Assembly (NCBI GenBank): GCA_025931335.1
Contig: JAICNG010000001.1
Location: 20,676 to 84,675 of the forward strand
Direction of reading: 5' to 3'
Length of the DNA stretch: 64,000 nucleotides
Source: Gemmatimonadaceae bacterium
GTDB lineage: Bacteria > Gemmatimonadota > Gemmatimonadetes > Gemmatimonadales > Gemmatimonadaceae
In this document: in pieces, positions 28,310-37,763 of the stretch
Numbering within the stretch: the first letter of the stretch is position 1
Layout: the number at the start of each line of letters is the position of its first letter
The notes under the pieces: generated by a model
What the model saw: only the letters and a program-made list of their open reading frames with translations
Told to the model about the DNA's origin: nothing
Databases searched by the model: none
Program-made: the position numbers and the translations under genes

Positions 28310-28486
28310 TTGCGCCACGAGCCGTAACGGCGGTATCACAGAGGGCACCGAGACGCACACAGGGACTCACAGAGGACCCCAACCGCAAGAGCTTTTTCCA
28401 AAAGCTTCGCGGTTGCAGTCCCTCCGTGAGTCCCTGTGGATGTCTCTGTGGCCTCTGTGATAACGCTGTGACGGCTCGTGGCGCAA
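28310..28486. repeat. CACAGAGG long inverted-repeat element, copy 1
   Basis: ttgcgccacgagccgtaacggcggtatcacagagggcaccgagacgcacacagggactcac ... gtgagtccctgtggatgtctctgtggcctctgtgataacgctgtgacggctcgtggcgcaa. Confidence 0.92.
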
Positions 28487-28536
28487 CGAACGGAGGACCC
28501 TTGCGCGATCCCCCTCCCCGCCGCAGCCTTTTCCGA

Positions 28537-30372
28537 ATGCGCCCTGCCCTCCTCGCGTTCGCGGCCCTCGTCGCCATCCAGACTGCGGCGACCGCGCAGC
28601 AACATCGCCCGCCCTCGCTCGCCGAGCTCGACCGACGGTTCCGCGACCTCGCACGCCCGGATCGTCCGCGCACGTCGAGCGACTCGGCGCGCCTCCGACA
28701 GCTTGCCGAGCTGTACCTCGAGTGGCAGGTCACCGAGTCCCCTGAGTTCGCGACGTTGATCGGGCACGCGGGGCACGACCACGCGTGGACGGACCTGTCC
28801 GCGAGCGCGATCGCACGGCGCAAGCGGGAAGCGGGGCGGACGCTCGCCGTCCTCAAGGTGGTCGATCGCCAACGGCTCTCGCCGGCTGACCGTCTCACCT
28901 ACGATCTCCTCGAGCACGAGGGACGAAACGCCGTCGACCAGGCAAGGTTTCCGAGCGAGCTCATCCAGGTGACCGCGCTGAGCGGGATCCAGCGGGACAT
29001 TCCCGACCTCGTCTCGCTCATGAAGGTCGCTCGCAGCGAGGACGCGATGGCGCTCTTCGCGCGGCTCCAGTCCTTTCCGCGACTCGTGAGGCAGGTGATC
29101 GCCCTGCTCGATACGGGACTCGCGCGCGGCATCACGCCGCCCCGCATCACGCTGCACGGCGTCGCCGACGCGGTGGGACGGCAGATCGTGGACGACCCCG
29201 CGATGAGCGTCATGCTCTCGCCCCTCGCGCACCTGCCACCGGCGATGCCGGAGGCCGAGCGCGCTCGACTGCGCGAGCGTGGCGCGGTGATCGTGCGGGA
29301 CTCGGTGCTCCCCGCCTGGCGCCAGCTCCATCGCTTTCTCACCGAACGCTACGTTCCGGGCGCGCGCGAGAGCATCGGCCTGTCCGCGGTTCCCGATGGC
29401 GAGGCGTGGTACGCGTTCGCCGTCCGCCAATACACCACCACCGACATGACCGCGAGCGAGATTCACGCGCTCGGCCTGCGGGAAGTGGAGCGCATCCGTC
29501 GCGCGATGGACAGCGTCATCACGGCCACCGGGTTCACCGGTGGGTTCGGCGATTTCATTCAGTTCCTGCGCACCGATCCGCGCTTCTACTTCACCGATAC
29601 GGCGAGCCTCTTGCGCGAGTATCGCGACATCGCGAAGCGCATCGACCCCGGCTTGATTCGCCTGTTCGGCCGCTTGCCGCGAGTGCCGTACGGCGTGATC
29701 GCGGTGCCCGCCTACGCCGAGCGCGATGTCACGACGGCGTACTACATGCCCGGGTCGCCGGAGGCCGGCCGGCCCGGGTACTTCTACGCGAACACGTACG
29801 ATCTCAAGGCACGACCCAAATGGGAGATGGAAGCGCTCACGGTGCACGAGGCGGTGCCCGGACATCACCTTCAGATCGCGCTCGCGCAGGAGCTCGAGAA
29901 CGTTCCCGAGTTCCGCAAGCACCTCGGCTTCACCGCTTTCGTCGAGGGGTGGGGGCTCTACGCCGAATCGCTCGGCTCGGATCTCGGGTTGTACACCGAT
30001 CCCTATTCGCGATTCGGCGCGCTCACCTACGACATGTGGCGCGCCGTGCGTCTCGTCGTCGACACCGGCCTGCATTCGATGGGATGGTCGCGCCAGCAGG
30101 CGATCGACTTTTTCGCCGCCAACAGCAGCAAGCCGCTGCACGACATCACTGTCGAGGTCGATCGGTACATCTCCTGGCCGGGGCAGGCCCTCGCGTACAA
30201 GATCGGCCAGCTGAAGATCCTCGAGCTACGCGAGCATGCCACGCGCGAGCTCGGCGACGCGTTCGACGTACGCGCGTTCCACGATCAGGTGCTGGGTGCG
30301 GGCGCCGTGCCCCTCGGGATTCTCGACGCGCGCATCCGCGAGTGGGTGACGCGCGAGAAGCAGCGCGTGTGA
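28537..30372 (+). CDS. DUF885 family protein (metallopeptidase-like, HExxH-like motif)
   Basis: Signal peptide MRPALLAFAALVAIQTAATAQ; EMEALTVHEAVPGHHLQIALAQEL; FVEGWGLYAESLGSDLGLY. Confidence 0.92.
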   Translation: MRPALLAFAALVAIQTAATAQQHRPPSLAELDRRFRDLARPDRPRTSSDSARLRQLAELYLEWQVTESPEFATLIGHAGHDHAWTDLSASAIARRKREAGRTLAVLKVVDRQRLSPADRLTYDLLEHEGRNAVDQARFPSELIQVTALSGIQRDIPDLVSLMKVARSEDAMALFARLQSFPRLVRQVIALLDTGLARGITPPRITLHGVADAVGRQIVDDPAMSVMLSPLAHLPPAMPEAERARLRERGAVIVRDSVLPAWRQLHRFLTERYVPGARESIGLSAVPDGEAWYAFAVRQYTTTDMTASEIHALGLREVERIRRAMDSVITATGFTGGFGDFIQFLRTDPRFYFTDTASLLREYRDIAKRIDPGLIRLFGRLPRVPYGVIAVPAYAERDVTTAYYMPGSPEAGRPGYFYANTYDLKARPKWEMEALTVHEAVPGHHLQIALAQELENVPEFRKHLGFTAFVEGWGLYAESLGSDLGLYTDPYSRFGALTYDMWRAVRLVVDTGLHSMGWSRQQAIDFFAANSSKPLHDITVEVDRYISWPGQALAYKIGQLKILELREHATRELGDAFDVRAFHDQVLGAGAVPLGILDARIREWVTREKQRV

Positions 30373-30379
30373 GGCCGGC

Positions 30380-30913
30380 ATGCCGCACGTGATGCTCGAG
30401 CGGCCCCCGGCCGACGAATACGCTCCCTACCAGGCGGGATACGTCGCCAGCGTGCCCGACGGCGACATCTTCGAGATCCTGTCGCGCCAGGGCACCGAGT
30501 TCCCAGGGTTCCTCCAGTCGCTGGGCGAGACGCGCGGAAATTATCGTTACGCGCCGGACAAGTGGTCGATCAAGGAGATGATCGGCCACGTCAACGACAC
30601 CGAGCGCGTCTTCGCCTATCGTGCACTTCGCTTCGCCCGCGGCGACACCACCCCGCTCGCCTCGTTCGAGCAGGATGAGTACGTCCCGACGGGGAACTTC
30701 GGCGTGCGCACCCTCTCGAGCCTCGCCGACGAATTCGCCCACCTGCGCGCCGCGACACTCGACCTCTACTATCACCTCGACGCGGACGCCCTTGCTCGGC
30801 GCGGCACCGCCAGCGGCTTCGTCGTCTCCGTGCGCGCGATGGCGTACGTGATCGCCGGTCACGTCGCGCATCATGAGCGGATTCTCATGGAGAGGTACGT
30901 GGAGGAGGCATGA
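30380..30913 (+). CDS. DinB family protein
   Basis: YRYAPDKWSIKEMIGHVNDTERVFAYRALRFARGD; VIAGHVAHHERIL. Confidence 0.88.
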   Translation: MPHVMLERPPADEYAPYQAGYVASVPDGDIFEILSRQGTEFPGFLQSLGETRGNYRYAPDKWSIKEMIGHVNDTERVFAYRALRFARGDTTPLASFEQDEYVPTGNFGVRTLSSLADEFAHLRAATLDLYYHLDADALARRGTASGFVVSVRAMAYVIAGHVAHHERILMERYVEEA

Positions 30914-31001
30914 GGAATGAGAATCGAGGAATGCGGAAGCCGTTGAGCGGGCTGCTGCTGACATCGATTTCCTCACCGCTTGGTCCTCATTCCCCTCATT
31001 T
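30910..31001. repeat. Intergenic inverted repeat, GAATGAGGA family, copy 2
   Basis: atgaggaatgagaatcgaggaatg ... atttcctcaccgcttggtcctcattcccctcattt; overlaps the DinB stop codon. Confidence 0.8.
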
Positions 31002-31099
31002 CATCGACGCCCGATCTCGCGCAAAACCCCCGGAAGCGGTATTCTCACCCGCGCCCGGCGCGACGGCGCGCCGGCTCACCCCTGACGCGGGAGGTCTCA

Positions 31100-31516
31100 G
31101 TGCCCCAGATCGACGTGAACTGGCTCGCCATCATCGTCGCCGCCGTTGCCGCCTTCGCGCTCGGCGCGCTGTGGTATTCGCCCCCGCTGTTCGGTCGCCA
31201 GTGGATGACCGCTCACGGACACACTCCGGAGAAGCTGGCGGCCATGCAGTCGAGCATGGGCAAGACGTACACGTTCTCGTTCATCACGTACGTGATCATG
31301 GCGATGGTGATCGCCCTGCTCATGGGTCTCACCGGCGCCACGACGGCCATTCAGGGAATCGTGCTGGCGGTCCTCGCATGGCTCGGCTTCGGCTTCACGA
31401 TCGGCCTCAACACCAATCTCTACTCCGACAAGCCGGCGGCCGCGTTCATGATCGACGCCGGATACCAGCTCGTGCACGTCATCCTGATGGGAGCGATCAT
31501 CGGCGCCTGGCGCTAG
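31100..31516 (+). CDS. DUF1761 domain-containing membrane protein
   Basis: VNWLAIIVAAVAAFALGALWYSPPLFGRQWM; four hydrophobic segments; GTG start. Confidence 0.85.
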   Translation: MPQIDVNWLAIIVAAVAAFALGALWYSPPLFGRQWMTAHGHTPEKLAAMQSSMGKTYTFSFITYVIMAMVIALLMGLTGATTAIQGIVLAVLAWLGFGFTIGLNTNLYSDKPAAAFMIDAGYQLVHVILMGAIIGAWR

Positions 31517-31526
31517 GACCCAGCGA

Positions 31527-31620
31527 GGTGCTCGAGGTGCTCGACGTGCTCGAGGTGCTCGAGGGCGCCGCGGTTCCCCCTCGAGCACCTGGAGCACCTC
31601 GAGCACGTCGAGCACCTCGA
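31527..31620. repeat. 9-nt repeat array arranged as an inverted repeat, copy 2
   Basis: gaggtgctcgaggtgctcgacgtgctcgaggtgctcgag ... ctcgagcacctggagcacctcgagcacgtcgagcacctcga between convergent stops. Confidence 0.9.
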
Positions 31621-31622
31621 TT

Positions 31623-32585
31623 TCAGTCCCGCCCCGGCTCCGCGAGCGCCTTCTCGTACACGGCCACCGCGGCCGCGACATCCTGAAGCGCCGTCCCCGT
31701 GCTGTCGAACACGACGACCTCGTCGTCGTTCAGCCGGCCCCGTTTCTTCCCCGCGACCACTTCGCCCAGCTCGGCGCGCACGTCATCACGCGTCATCACC
31801 CCCGCGGCGATCGCGTGGTGAAGGTCGCCTGACGTCACGGCCTGATCGAGGATGTCGACGATCACCGCCGATCGCGCGAGGAGCGCGGGATCGAGCTCCT
31901 GCTTGTCGGCGTTGTCCGCCCCCACGGCGGCCACGAACGCCCCACGACTGATGTCTCCCGCGCCAAGGATTGCCTCGCGCGATGGCGTGCACGTGACACA
32001 GATGTCGCTGGCGCGCGCGGCGGTCGCGAGATCCGGCGCGACGGTCACTTCGATTCCCAGATCGTTCGACATCTCGCGCGCGAAGCGGACGGCGGTCTCT
32101 CGATTGCGGTCCACGGCGTACACGCGCGCGAGCTTCCGAACCGCGTGCACCGCGGCCAACTGCACGCGTCCCTGCACACCACACCCGCAGATCGTCACGA
32201 CCGACGCATCCGCCCGCGCGAGGTACTTCGCGGCGACGGCCGTCGCGGCCCCGGTGCGCAGACTGGTGATCTCGCGCGAATCGAGAATCGCCAGCGGAGT
32301 TCCACGCTCGGCGTCGAAGAGCGCAATGACTCCCTGAATCGTGGGAAGCCCGTAGCGCTCGACGTTCCCGGGAAAGTTGGCGTTCGTCTTCGCCGCAAAA
32401 TACGGCCGGCTGAGCTCGAGCACGCCCGCCTTGATGTGAAAGGTGCCGTGCGCCGCGTGGATCGCGAGCACGCCGGGTTGCGGCGCCTTCCCTTCACCGT
32501 ACAGTCGAAACGCGTGCTCTACCGCGGTGATGCACTCCTCGACGGAGAGAAGATCCCGCACCGCGGCGGCGTCGAGAAAGAGCAT
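31623..32585 (-). CDS. Ornithine cyclodeaminase family protein
   Basis: MLFLDAAAVRDLLSVEECITAVEHAF; ISREITSLRTGAATAVAAKYLAR; CGCGVQGRVQLAAV. Confidence 0.9.
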   Translation of the reverse strand: MLFLDAAAVRDLLSVEECITAVEHAFRLYGEGKAPQPGVLAIHAAHGTFHIKAGVLELSRPYFAAKTNANFPGNVERYGLPTIQGVIALFDAERGTPLAILDSREITSLRTGAATAVAAKYLARADASVVTICGCGVQGRVQLAAVHAVRKLARVYAVDRNRETAVRFAREMSNDLGIEVTVAPDLATAARASDICVTCTPSREAILGAGDISRGAFVAAVGADNADKQELDPALLARSAVIVDILDQAVTSGDLHHAIAAGVMTRDDVRAELGEVVAGKKRGRLNDDEVVVFDSTGTALQDVAAAVAVYEKALAEPGRD

Positions 32586-32588
32586 ACG

Positions 32589-34283
32589 TCAGCGTCCTCT
32601 GCGCACGGCACGTCCGGGCGTTGCCCCGGTGTGGCGTCCGTCGCTCACGACCGCCACGCCATTCACCAGGAGGTGCCGCACGCCATCCGAAAGTTGATGC
32701 GGGCGCTCGTAGGTCGCGCGGTCAAGGATCGTCGCCGGGTCGAACACGACGATGTCCGCGAACATGCCCGGACGCAGCATACCGCGGTCATAGAGCGACA
32801 GACGCGTCGCGACCGCGGACGTCATCTTGCGCACCGCTTCCTCGAGCGACATCACGCCCTGCTCGCGTACGTACCGCCCGAGCGCCCGGGTGTAATTCCC
32901 GTAGGCGCGTGGATGCGTCATCCCACGCGCGCGCTCGGGGTCCTGTCCCCCCGCGTCGGTACCGAACTTCATCCATGGTTGTCGCATCTGCAACGTGAGG
33001 TTGTCCTCCGACGCGATGAAGAAGATGCCGCCGAGCTTGTCCTCCTCTTCGAGTGTGAGATCGATGACCGCACTCACCCAGTCGGTGCCGCGCCGCGTGG
33101 CAATCTCCGACAGGCGCATTCCCTCGAGCGCCTTGTTCTCTTCCCTGGCGAAGGACACGACCATCACGCCTTCGGGAGTCGCGAGGCGGCACAGACTCTC
33201 CCACTCCGTGTACTCGCGCGACGCGTCGGCGTGAATGCGCGCGCGCATCGCCGAATCACGCAGATTGTCGAGCAGCTTCCCATCGGCGGAGGCCCAGGGG
33301 GGCAGGCACGACGAAAGATCGGTCGCGCCGGCGACGTACGCGTACATGTCGGCGGCGACATCCTGACCCGCGCGCCGCGCGGAATCGATCTTCGCGATGG
33401 CGAGTGGCGCCTTGTGCCAGTTCCGCTTTCCCGCCGCTTTCAGGTGATAGATCTCTACCGGCACACCCGCTCGGCGGCCGATCGCGAGCGCCTCATCGAT
33501 CGCTTCGAGCAGCTGGTCCGCTTCGGAGCGCATGTGCGTGATGTAGACGCCACCGAACGGCGCCATGACCCTGGCCACTTCAACCAGCTCGTCGGTGGAG
33601 GCGAAGACGCCGGGCGGGTAGATGAGCGCGGACGCGAGCCCGAACGCCCCGTCCTCCATCGCCCGGGTCATCGCCGCGCGCATGGTGTCGAGCTCGGCCG
33701 GTGACGCGGGGCCTTCGGACATTCCCTTTGCGTACATCCGGATGGTGGAGGCACCGACGAACGAGCCGACGTTGGTTGACGTGCCTCGCGTCTCCAGCGC
33801 GCGGAGCCAGGCATCGAACCCCCGGGGGCCGCGGAAGGGCGCGTGAAGGCGCAGCAAGGTGCTGTCGGCGCCAAGGAGCGTGAGGTCGTTCGCTGGCGCG
33901 TTCGTCGATCCTTCGCCGAGGATTTCGGTCGTGATGCCTTGTGTCACCTTGCTGACGACGCGGCCGTCGCCAGTGAGAAACGCGCTACGCGAATGACTCT
34001 GGATGTCGATGAACCCGGGTGCGACGACGAGCCCCGCCGCATCGATGCGGATTCGCGCGTTCGCGGTCGCGAGCCCGCCACGCGGTGCGATGCGAGCGAC
34101 GCGGTCACCACGAATGGCGACGTCGCCGTAGTACCAGGGATTTCCGGTGCCATCGACGATGCGGCCGCCCGTGATGATGACGTCATACGCTCCCGCGTCG
34201 GGGGCTGAGCGCGGGCGAGCGGAAGCGCAGGCGGAGAGGAGTACGAAGGTCGCGACAAAAGCTGTCGAGAAGCTGATTCGCAT
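32589..34283 (-). CDS. N-acyl-D-amino-acid deacylase / D-aminoacylase family amidohydrolase
   Basis: YDVIITGGRIVDGTGNPWYYGDVAIRGDRVARI; VVAPGFIDIQSHS; GITTEILGEGSTNAP; YITHMRSEADQLLEAIDEAL. Confidence 0.92.
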   Translation of the reverse strand: MRISFSTAFVATFVLLSACASARPRSAPDAGAYDVIITGGRIVDGTGNPWYYGDVAIRGDRVARIAPRGGLATANARIRIDAAGLVVAPGFIDIQSHSRSAFLTGDGRVVSKVTQGITTEILGEGSTNAPANDLTLLGADSTLLRLHAPFRGPRGFDAWLRALETRGTSTNVGSFVGASTIRMYAKGMSEGPASPAELDTMRAAMTRAMEDGAFGLASALIYPPGVFASTDELVEVARVMAPFGGVYITHMRSEADQLLEAIDEALAIGRRAGVPVEIYHLKAAGKRNWHKAPLAIAKIDSARRAGQDVAADMYAYVAGATDLSSCLPPWASADGKLLDNLRDSAMRARIHADASREYTEWESLCRLATPEGVMVVSFAREENKALEGMRLSEIATRRGTDWVSAVIDLTLEEEDKLGGIFFIASEDNLTLQMRQPWMKFGTDAGGQDPERARGMTHPRAYGNYTRALGRYVREQGVMSLEEAVRKMTSAVATRLSLYDRGMLRPGMFADIVVFDPATILDRATYERPHQLSDGVRHLLVNGVAVVSDGRHTGATPGRAVRRGR

Positions 34284-34325
34284 CGTTTCGGTGGAGGTTA
34301 TGCGGAGCTGCGTGTCCTGGTCATC

Positions 34326-34499
34326 GCGCAACGAGCCCTGACAGCATGATCACAGAGGACACCGAGACATTCACCGAGACTCACAGAGAACACCAACGGC
34401 AAGGGCTTTTTCCAAAGGCTTGCGCAGTTGCGGCTCCTCGGTGAGTCCCTGTGGATGTCTCGGTGTCCTCTGTGATAACGCTGTTACGGCTCGTTGCGC
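34326..34499. repeat. CACAGAGG long inverted-repeat element, copy 2
   Basis: gcgcaacgagccctgacagcatgatcacagaggacaccgagac ... gtgagtccctgtggatgtctcggtgtcctctgtgataacgctgttacggctcgttgcgc. Confidence 0.92.
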
Positions 34500-34515
34500 A
34501 TTGCACCAGGAACCG

Positions 34516-35463
34516 TTGTTCAAACGCGCGGACTTAAATAGACTCCCGGCCCACAGCCCCACAAGAGAGAACGCCACGCCCGCACGACCGCCTTCCACTG
34601 CTCGCGCCACGCTCTTCATCGTGCTTGGCGCGCTGTGCTTCGGCGCCATCGCGATCTTCGTCGTGCTCGCGCGCCGCGCCGGCGCCCCGCTCACCTCGAT
34701 TCTTTCGTGGCGCTTTCTCCTGGCGGCCCTTTTCCTCACCATCGCCGCCGGCGGTCTTCGAGCGCTGCGCCTGCCGCGCGCGCTGGCCGCGCGCGTGCTG
34801 CTCATCGGTGGCGGCGGGCAAGCGCTCATCTCGTTCCTCGCCCTGCGCGCACTCGATCATCTCCCGGCGGGGACGAACGCGTTCCTCTTCTACACGTATC
34901 CGGCGTGGGTCGCGCTTTTTGCGTTCATCCGCGGCACCGAGCGCGTGGATGCGCGGAGGCTCGTCGCGCTGGCGATCTCATTCGCCGGCATCGCGACGAT
35001 GGTGGGAACGCCGTGGTCCGACACCACCGATGTCCCGCTGGTCGGGGTGCTGCTGTCGTTGTCGGCCGCGGCGTGCTACGGGCTCTACATCCCCGCGATC
35101 GGGCGGTTACAGGAGGGCATTCGTCCCACGGTCGTGTCGGCGTACGTGTCGATTGGCGCTGGGATCGTTCACGTCGCGATTGGACTCGCGACCGGTGGTC
35201 TGACGGCGCGGCTCGCGCCGGAGGCCTGGGCGAGCATCCTCGGCTTCGCGCTCATCGGTACCACGCTCGCCTTCCTGCTATTTCTCCGCGGCCTGGCCGT
35301 GCTCGGCTCAGTGCGGACGGCGATCGTCTCGACCATCGAGCCGTTCTTCACCACCCTGCTCGGCGCGCTCGTCCTCGCGGAGCCGCTTCCTCCCTCGACA
35401 CTCCTTGGCGGCGTGCTGATCGCCATCGCGGTGGGGCTTCTCCAGAAGAAGAATGAGGAATGA
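34516..35463 (+). CDS. EamA/DMT family transporter
   Basis: ATLFIVLGALCFGAIAIFVVLARRAGAPLTSILSWRFLLAALFL; ten hydrophobic segments; IGTTLAFLLFLRGLAVLGS. Start codon uncertain. Confidence 0.85.
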   Translation: MFKRADLNRLPAHSPTRENATPARPPSTARATLFIVLGALCFGAIAIFVVLARRAGAPLTSILSWRFLLAALFLTIAAGGLRALRLPRALAARVLLIGGGGQALISFLALRALDHLPAGTNAFLFYTYPAWVALFAFIRGTERVDARRLVALAISFAGIATMVGTPWSDTTDVPLVGVLLSLSAAACYGLYIPAIGRLQEGIRPTVVSAYVSIGAGIVHVAIGLATGGLTARLAPEAWASILGFALIGTTLAFLLFLRGLAVLGSVRTAIVSTIEPFFTTLLGALVLAEPLPPSTLLGGVLIAIAVGLLQKKNEE

Positions 35464-35525
35464 GGAGTGAGGAAATCGATTGAGCTCGGTTGTCAATTCC
35501 TCACTGCTCGGTCCTCATTCCTCAC
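35451..35525. repeat. Intergenic inverted repeat, GAATGAGGA family, copy 3; overlaps the EamA stop
   Basis: gaatgaggaatgaggagtgaggaaatcgattgag ... caattcctcactgctcggtcctcattcctcac. Confidence 0.9.
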
Positions 35526-35861
35526 GTCGTTAAAACTGCCGATTTGACTTGAAAAATCGGAGGGCAAATCGGTGTCCCTTCGCTCCGGTTCGGGCCATTT
35601 CCGGGGGTGCATTTTTCATGCGCCAACGCAAGTCGCCGGCCACCGTTTCCTACGGTTCGGGCGCGGGCACGAACGCCAGCGGCGTCAACGAGTTATGCGT
35701 GCAAATCGCCCGAAGCTTCGGGAGGCGGTGAAGCCTAACGACTAGGCGCCGTTCCTAATGATTACGAGCGCCGCTGGATGTCCGTCATCTCTTTGGATAC
35801 CTCCGCCTGCCTGGCAGAGGGATCGCGCGCAGTACCACGGACATCAACCTCGAGCTCAACC

Positions 35862-37706
35862 ATGTTCCCGACCCGCAACGCCGCGGTGGCGCTCCTCGTG
35901 ATGACGCTGTCCACGAGCGCCTGTGAGTTCTTCACCACGAAGCCGTTCGCGCCGAACGTCGACGAGATGTCGTACGTCGAGGTGCCGGACGCGCTGGCCA
36001 AGTACGCGCCCGGCCTCCCGCCAAACATGTACGCCCGCGCGAATGCGTTCGGCGTCGCGCTGTCGACGGGAAGCATCGCCGGTGACGCGATGGCCGGGCT
36101 TCGTCTGTCGGCGAATCCGCTGTCGCCGATGGCCGTCGATCTTGCGTCGGTGACGCCTGCGGCATGGGTCCCCGAGCTCGGGACCGGACTTCAGTACATC
36201 GATGACGACACGACGCCGCAGGCGCTGCCATTCGCCTTTTCCTTTTACGGACAGTCCTACTCGTCCGTCTACGTGAGCGCGAACGGCCACATCAGCTTCG
36301 GCAGTCCGATTCAGTTCAAGCGCACGTGGAACCTTCCTGACGGCGCGTTCATCCTCGCGGCGCCGGCGTACGCCGACTGGATGCCTGCGTCGCGGTTCAG
36401 CTTCCCGAACCTCCAGAACAGCCGCGTCTTCGTGAACACGGTCGGCGACCCGGGCGACCGGCGCTTCGTCGTCACGTGGAACGACATGCGGCCCTGCTGC
36501 AGCCTCTCGTATCCGGGCAGCAGCTTCCAGGTGCAGCTGCTCGAGCGCACGGGCGAGGTGGTGTTTGCCTATCGCGAGATGCAGATGGTCGTGTCGAACG
36601 TCAGCGCCGGTATCGCGGCGGCGGCGAATCACGTGCGTACGGCCGCCGGGGCGGCCGTGCTCGGGCTGCAGGGATGCTCCATCACCTATATGCCCGGCGG
36701 TGAAGGATATCGCGAAGCGAACAGCTGCGCGCCCGAGCCCGTCAACGTCCCGCCTGTGGTCGAGGTCGGTGGGCCCTATGCATCGATGGAAGGCGAGACC
36801 GTGGAGCTCAGTGGCTCGGCGACCGACGAGAACGGGGACGCGCTCACGTACTCGTGGACGATCGGCGACGGGACGAACGTGAACGGCAACCCCGTCGCGC
36901 ATAGCTTTGCCGACAACGGTGAGTATGCCGCGACGCTGGCCGTCAGCGACGGCGAGCTCGTGACACTCGTGACGACCCGAGTGGATGTGTCAAACGGGCT
37001 TCCGTCATTGAGCGCGCTGAACGGGGCGACCCGGTTCATCGGCGAGCCGCATGACGTCTCGGTTGAGCTCAGCGACCCCGGCGTACTCGATGCGCCCTGG
37101 CGCTATTCCATCGAGTGGGGCGACGGCGCCGTCGATGAAGGTGACGCGACGAGCCTCGCCGTGCCGATTCGTGGCTCGCACGCCTACGCGGACGCGGGTA
37201 CGTACACGGTTCGTGTGAGCGTGCGCGACAAGGATGGCGGCGCAGCGTCGGCCGTCGAGGCACAAGTCCTCGTCAAGGTCGACGAGATCGACATCGACAT
37301 CAAGCCATGGCACCGCAGCAACCGCATTTACATGAAGGGTCCGTTCGACAGGCTGATCCCTGTGGCGGTCCTCACCTCGGAGACGCTCGACGCGAGCACG
37401 GTCAACGTCTCGAGCCTCAGGCTCGGCGGTGTGCCGGTGGTGCAGCTCAGGCATGGCTCGCACTTCTCGGCCCCGTCGGACATGGGGAACTGGGGGGACA
37501 ACAAGTTCCTCTTCGACGACGGCAGCCTCGCGGTGCTGGTCGACGTTGACCGCGACGGCGATAGAGACTTGCTGGTGGTGTTCGATCGCGACGACCTGAT
37601 CCGCGGCGGCGACCTCAGCCGCGCGACCAACTCGTTGACACTGAATGGTCTGACGATCGATGGCCGAAAGGTGGTTGGTACCGACGCAGTGCAGATCGTG
37701 AGGTAA
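35862..37706 (+). CDS. PKD domain-containing secreted lipoprotein
   Basis: Lipobox-like STSACEFF; PVVEVGGPYASMEGETVELSGSATDENGDALTYSWTIGDG and AHSFADNGEYAATLAVSDGE (PKD). Confidence 0.85.
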   Translation: MFPTRNAAVALLVMTLSTSACEFFTTKPFAPNVDEMSYVEVPDALAKYAPGLPPNMYARANAFGVALSTGSIAGDAMAGLRLSANPLSPMAVDLASVTPAAWVPELGTGLQYIDDDTTPQALPFAFSFYGQSYSSVYVSANGHISFGSPIQFKRTWNLPDGAFILAAPAYADWMPASRFSFPNLQNSRVFVNTVGDPGDRRFVVTWNDMRPCCSLSYPGSSFQVQLLERTGEVVFAYREMQMVVSNVSAGIAAAANHVRTAAGAAVLGLQGCSITYMPGGEGYREANSCAPEPVNVPPVVEVGGPYASMEGETVELSGSATDENGDALTYSWTIGDGTNVNGNPVAHSFADNGEYAATLAVSDGELVTLVTTRVDVSNGLPSLSALNGATRFIGEPHDVSVELSDPGVLDAPWRYSIEWGDGAVDEGDATSLAVPIRGSHAYADAGTYTVRVSVRDKDGGAASAVEAQVLVKVDEIDIDIKPWHRSNRIYMKGPFDRLIPVAVLTSETLDASTVNVSSLRLGGVPVVQLRHGSHFSAPSDMGNWGDNKFLFDDGSLAVLVDVDRDGDRDLLVVFDRDDLIRGGDLSRATNSLTLNGLTIDGRKVVGTDAVQIVR

Positions 37707-37725
37707 CCGCGCCACTTACGGAAAC

Positions 37726-37759
37726 AAAGCGGGCGGAGTCGAAAGGCTCCGCCCGCTTT
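37726..37759. terminator. Bidirectional intrinsic terminator-like hairpin
   Basis: AAAGCGGGCGGAGtcgaaaggCTCCGCCCGCTTT between convergent genes. Confidence 0.8.
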
Positions 37760-37763
37760 GCGT

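Noticed and set aside
28336-30141. 601-aa minus-strand ORF
   Set aside because: Antisense to the DUF885 gene, which has signal peptide and family motifs; the shadow frame is a GC-bias artefact.
30910-31686. 258-aa plus-strand ORF starting MRNENRGMRKPL
   Set aside because: Starts in the intergenic hairpin, runs over the DUF1761 gene in another frame and ends in the 9-nt repeat; not a real gene.
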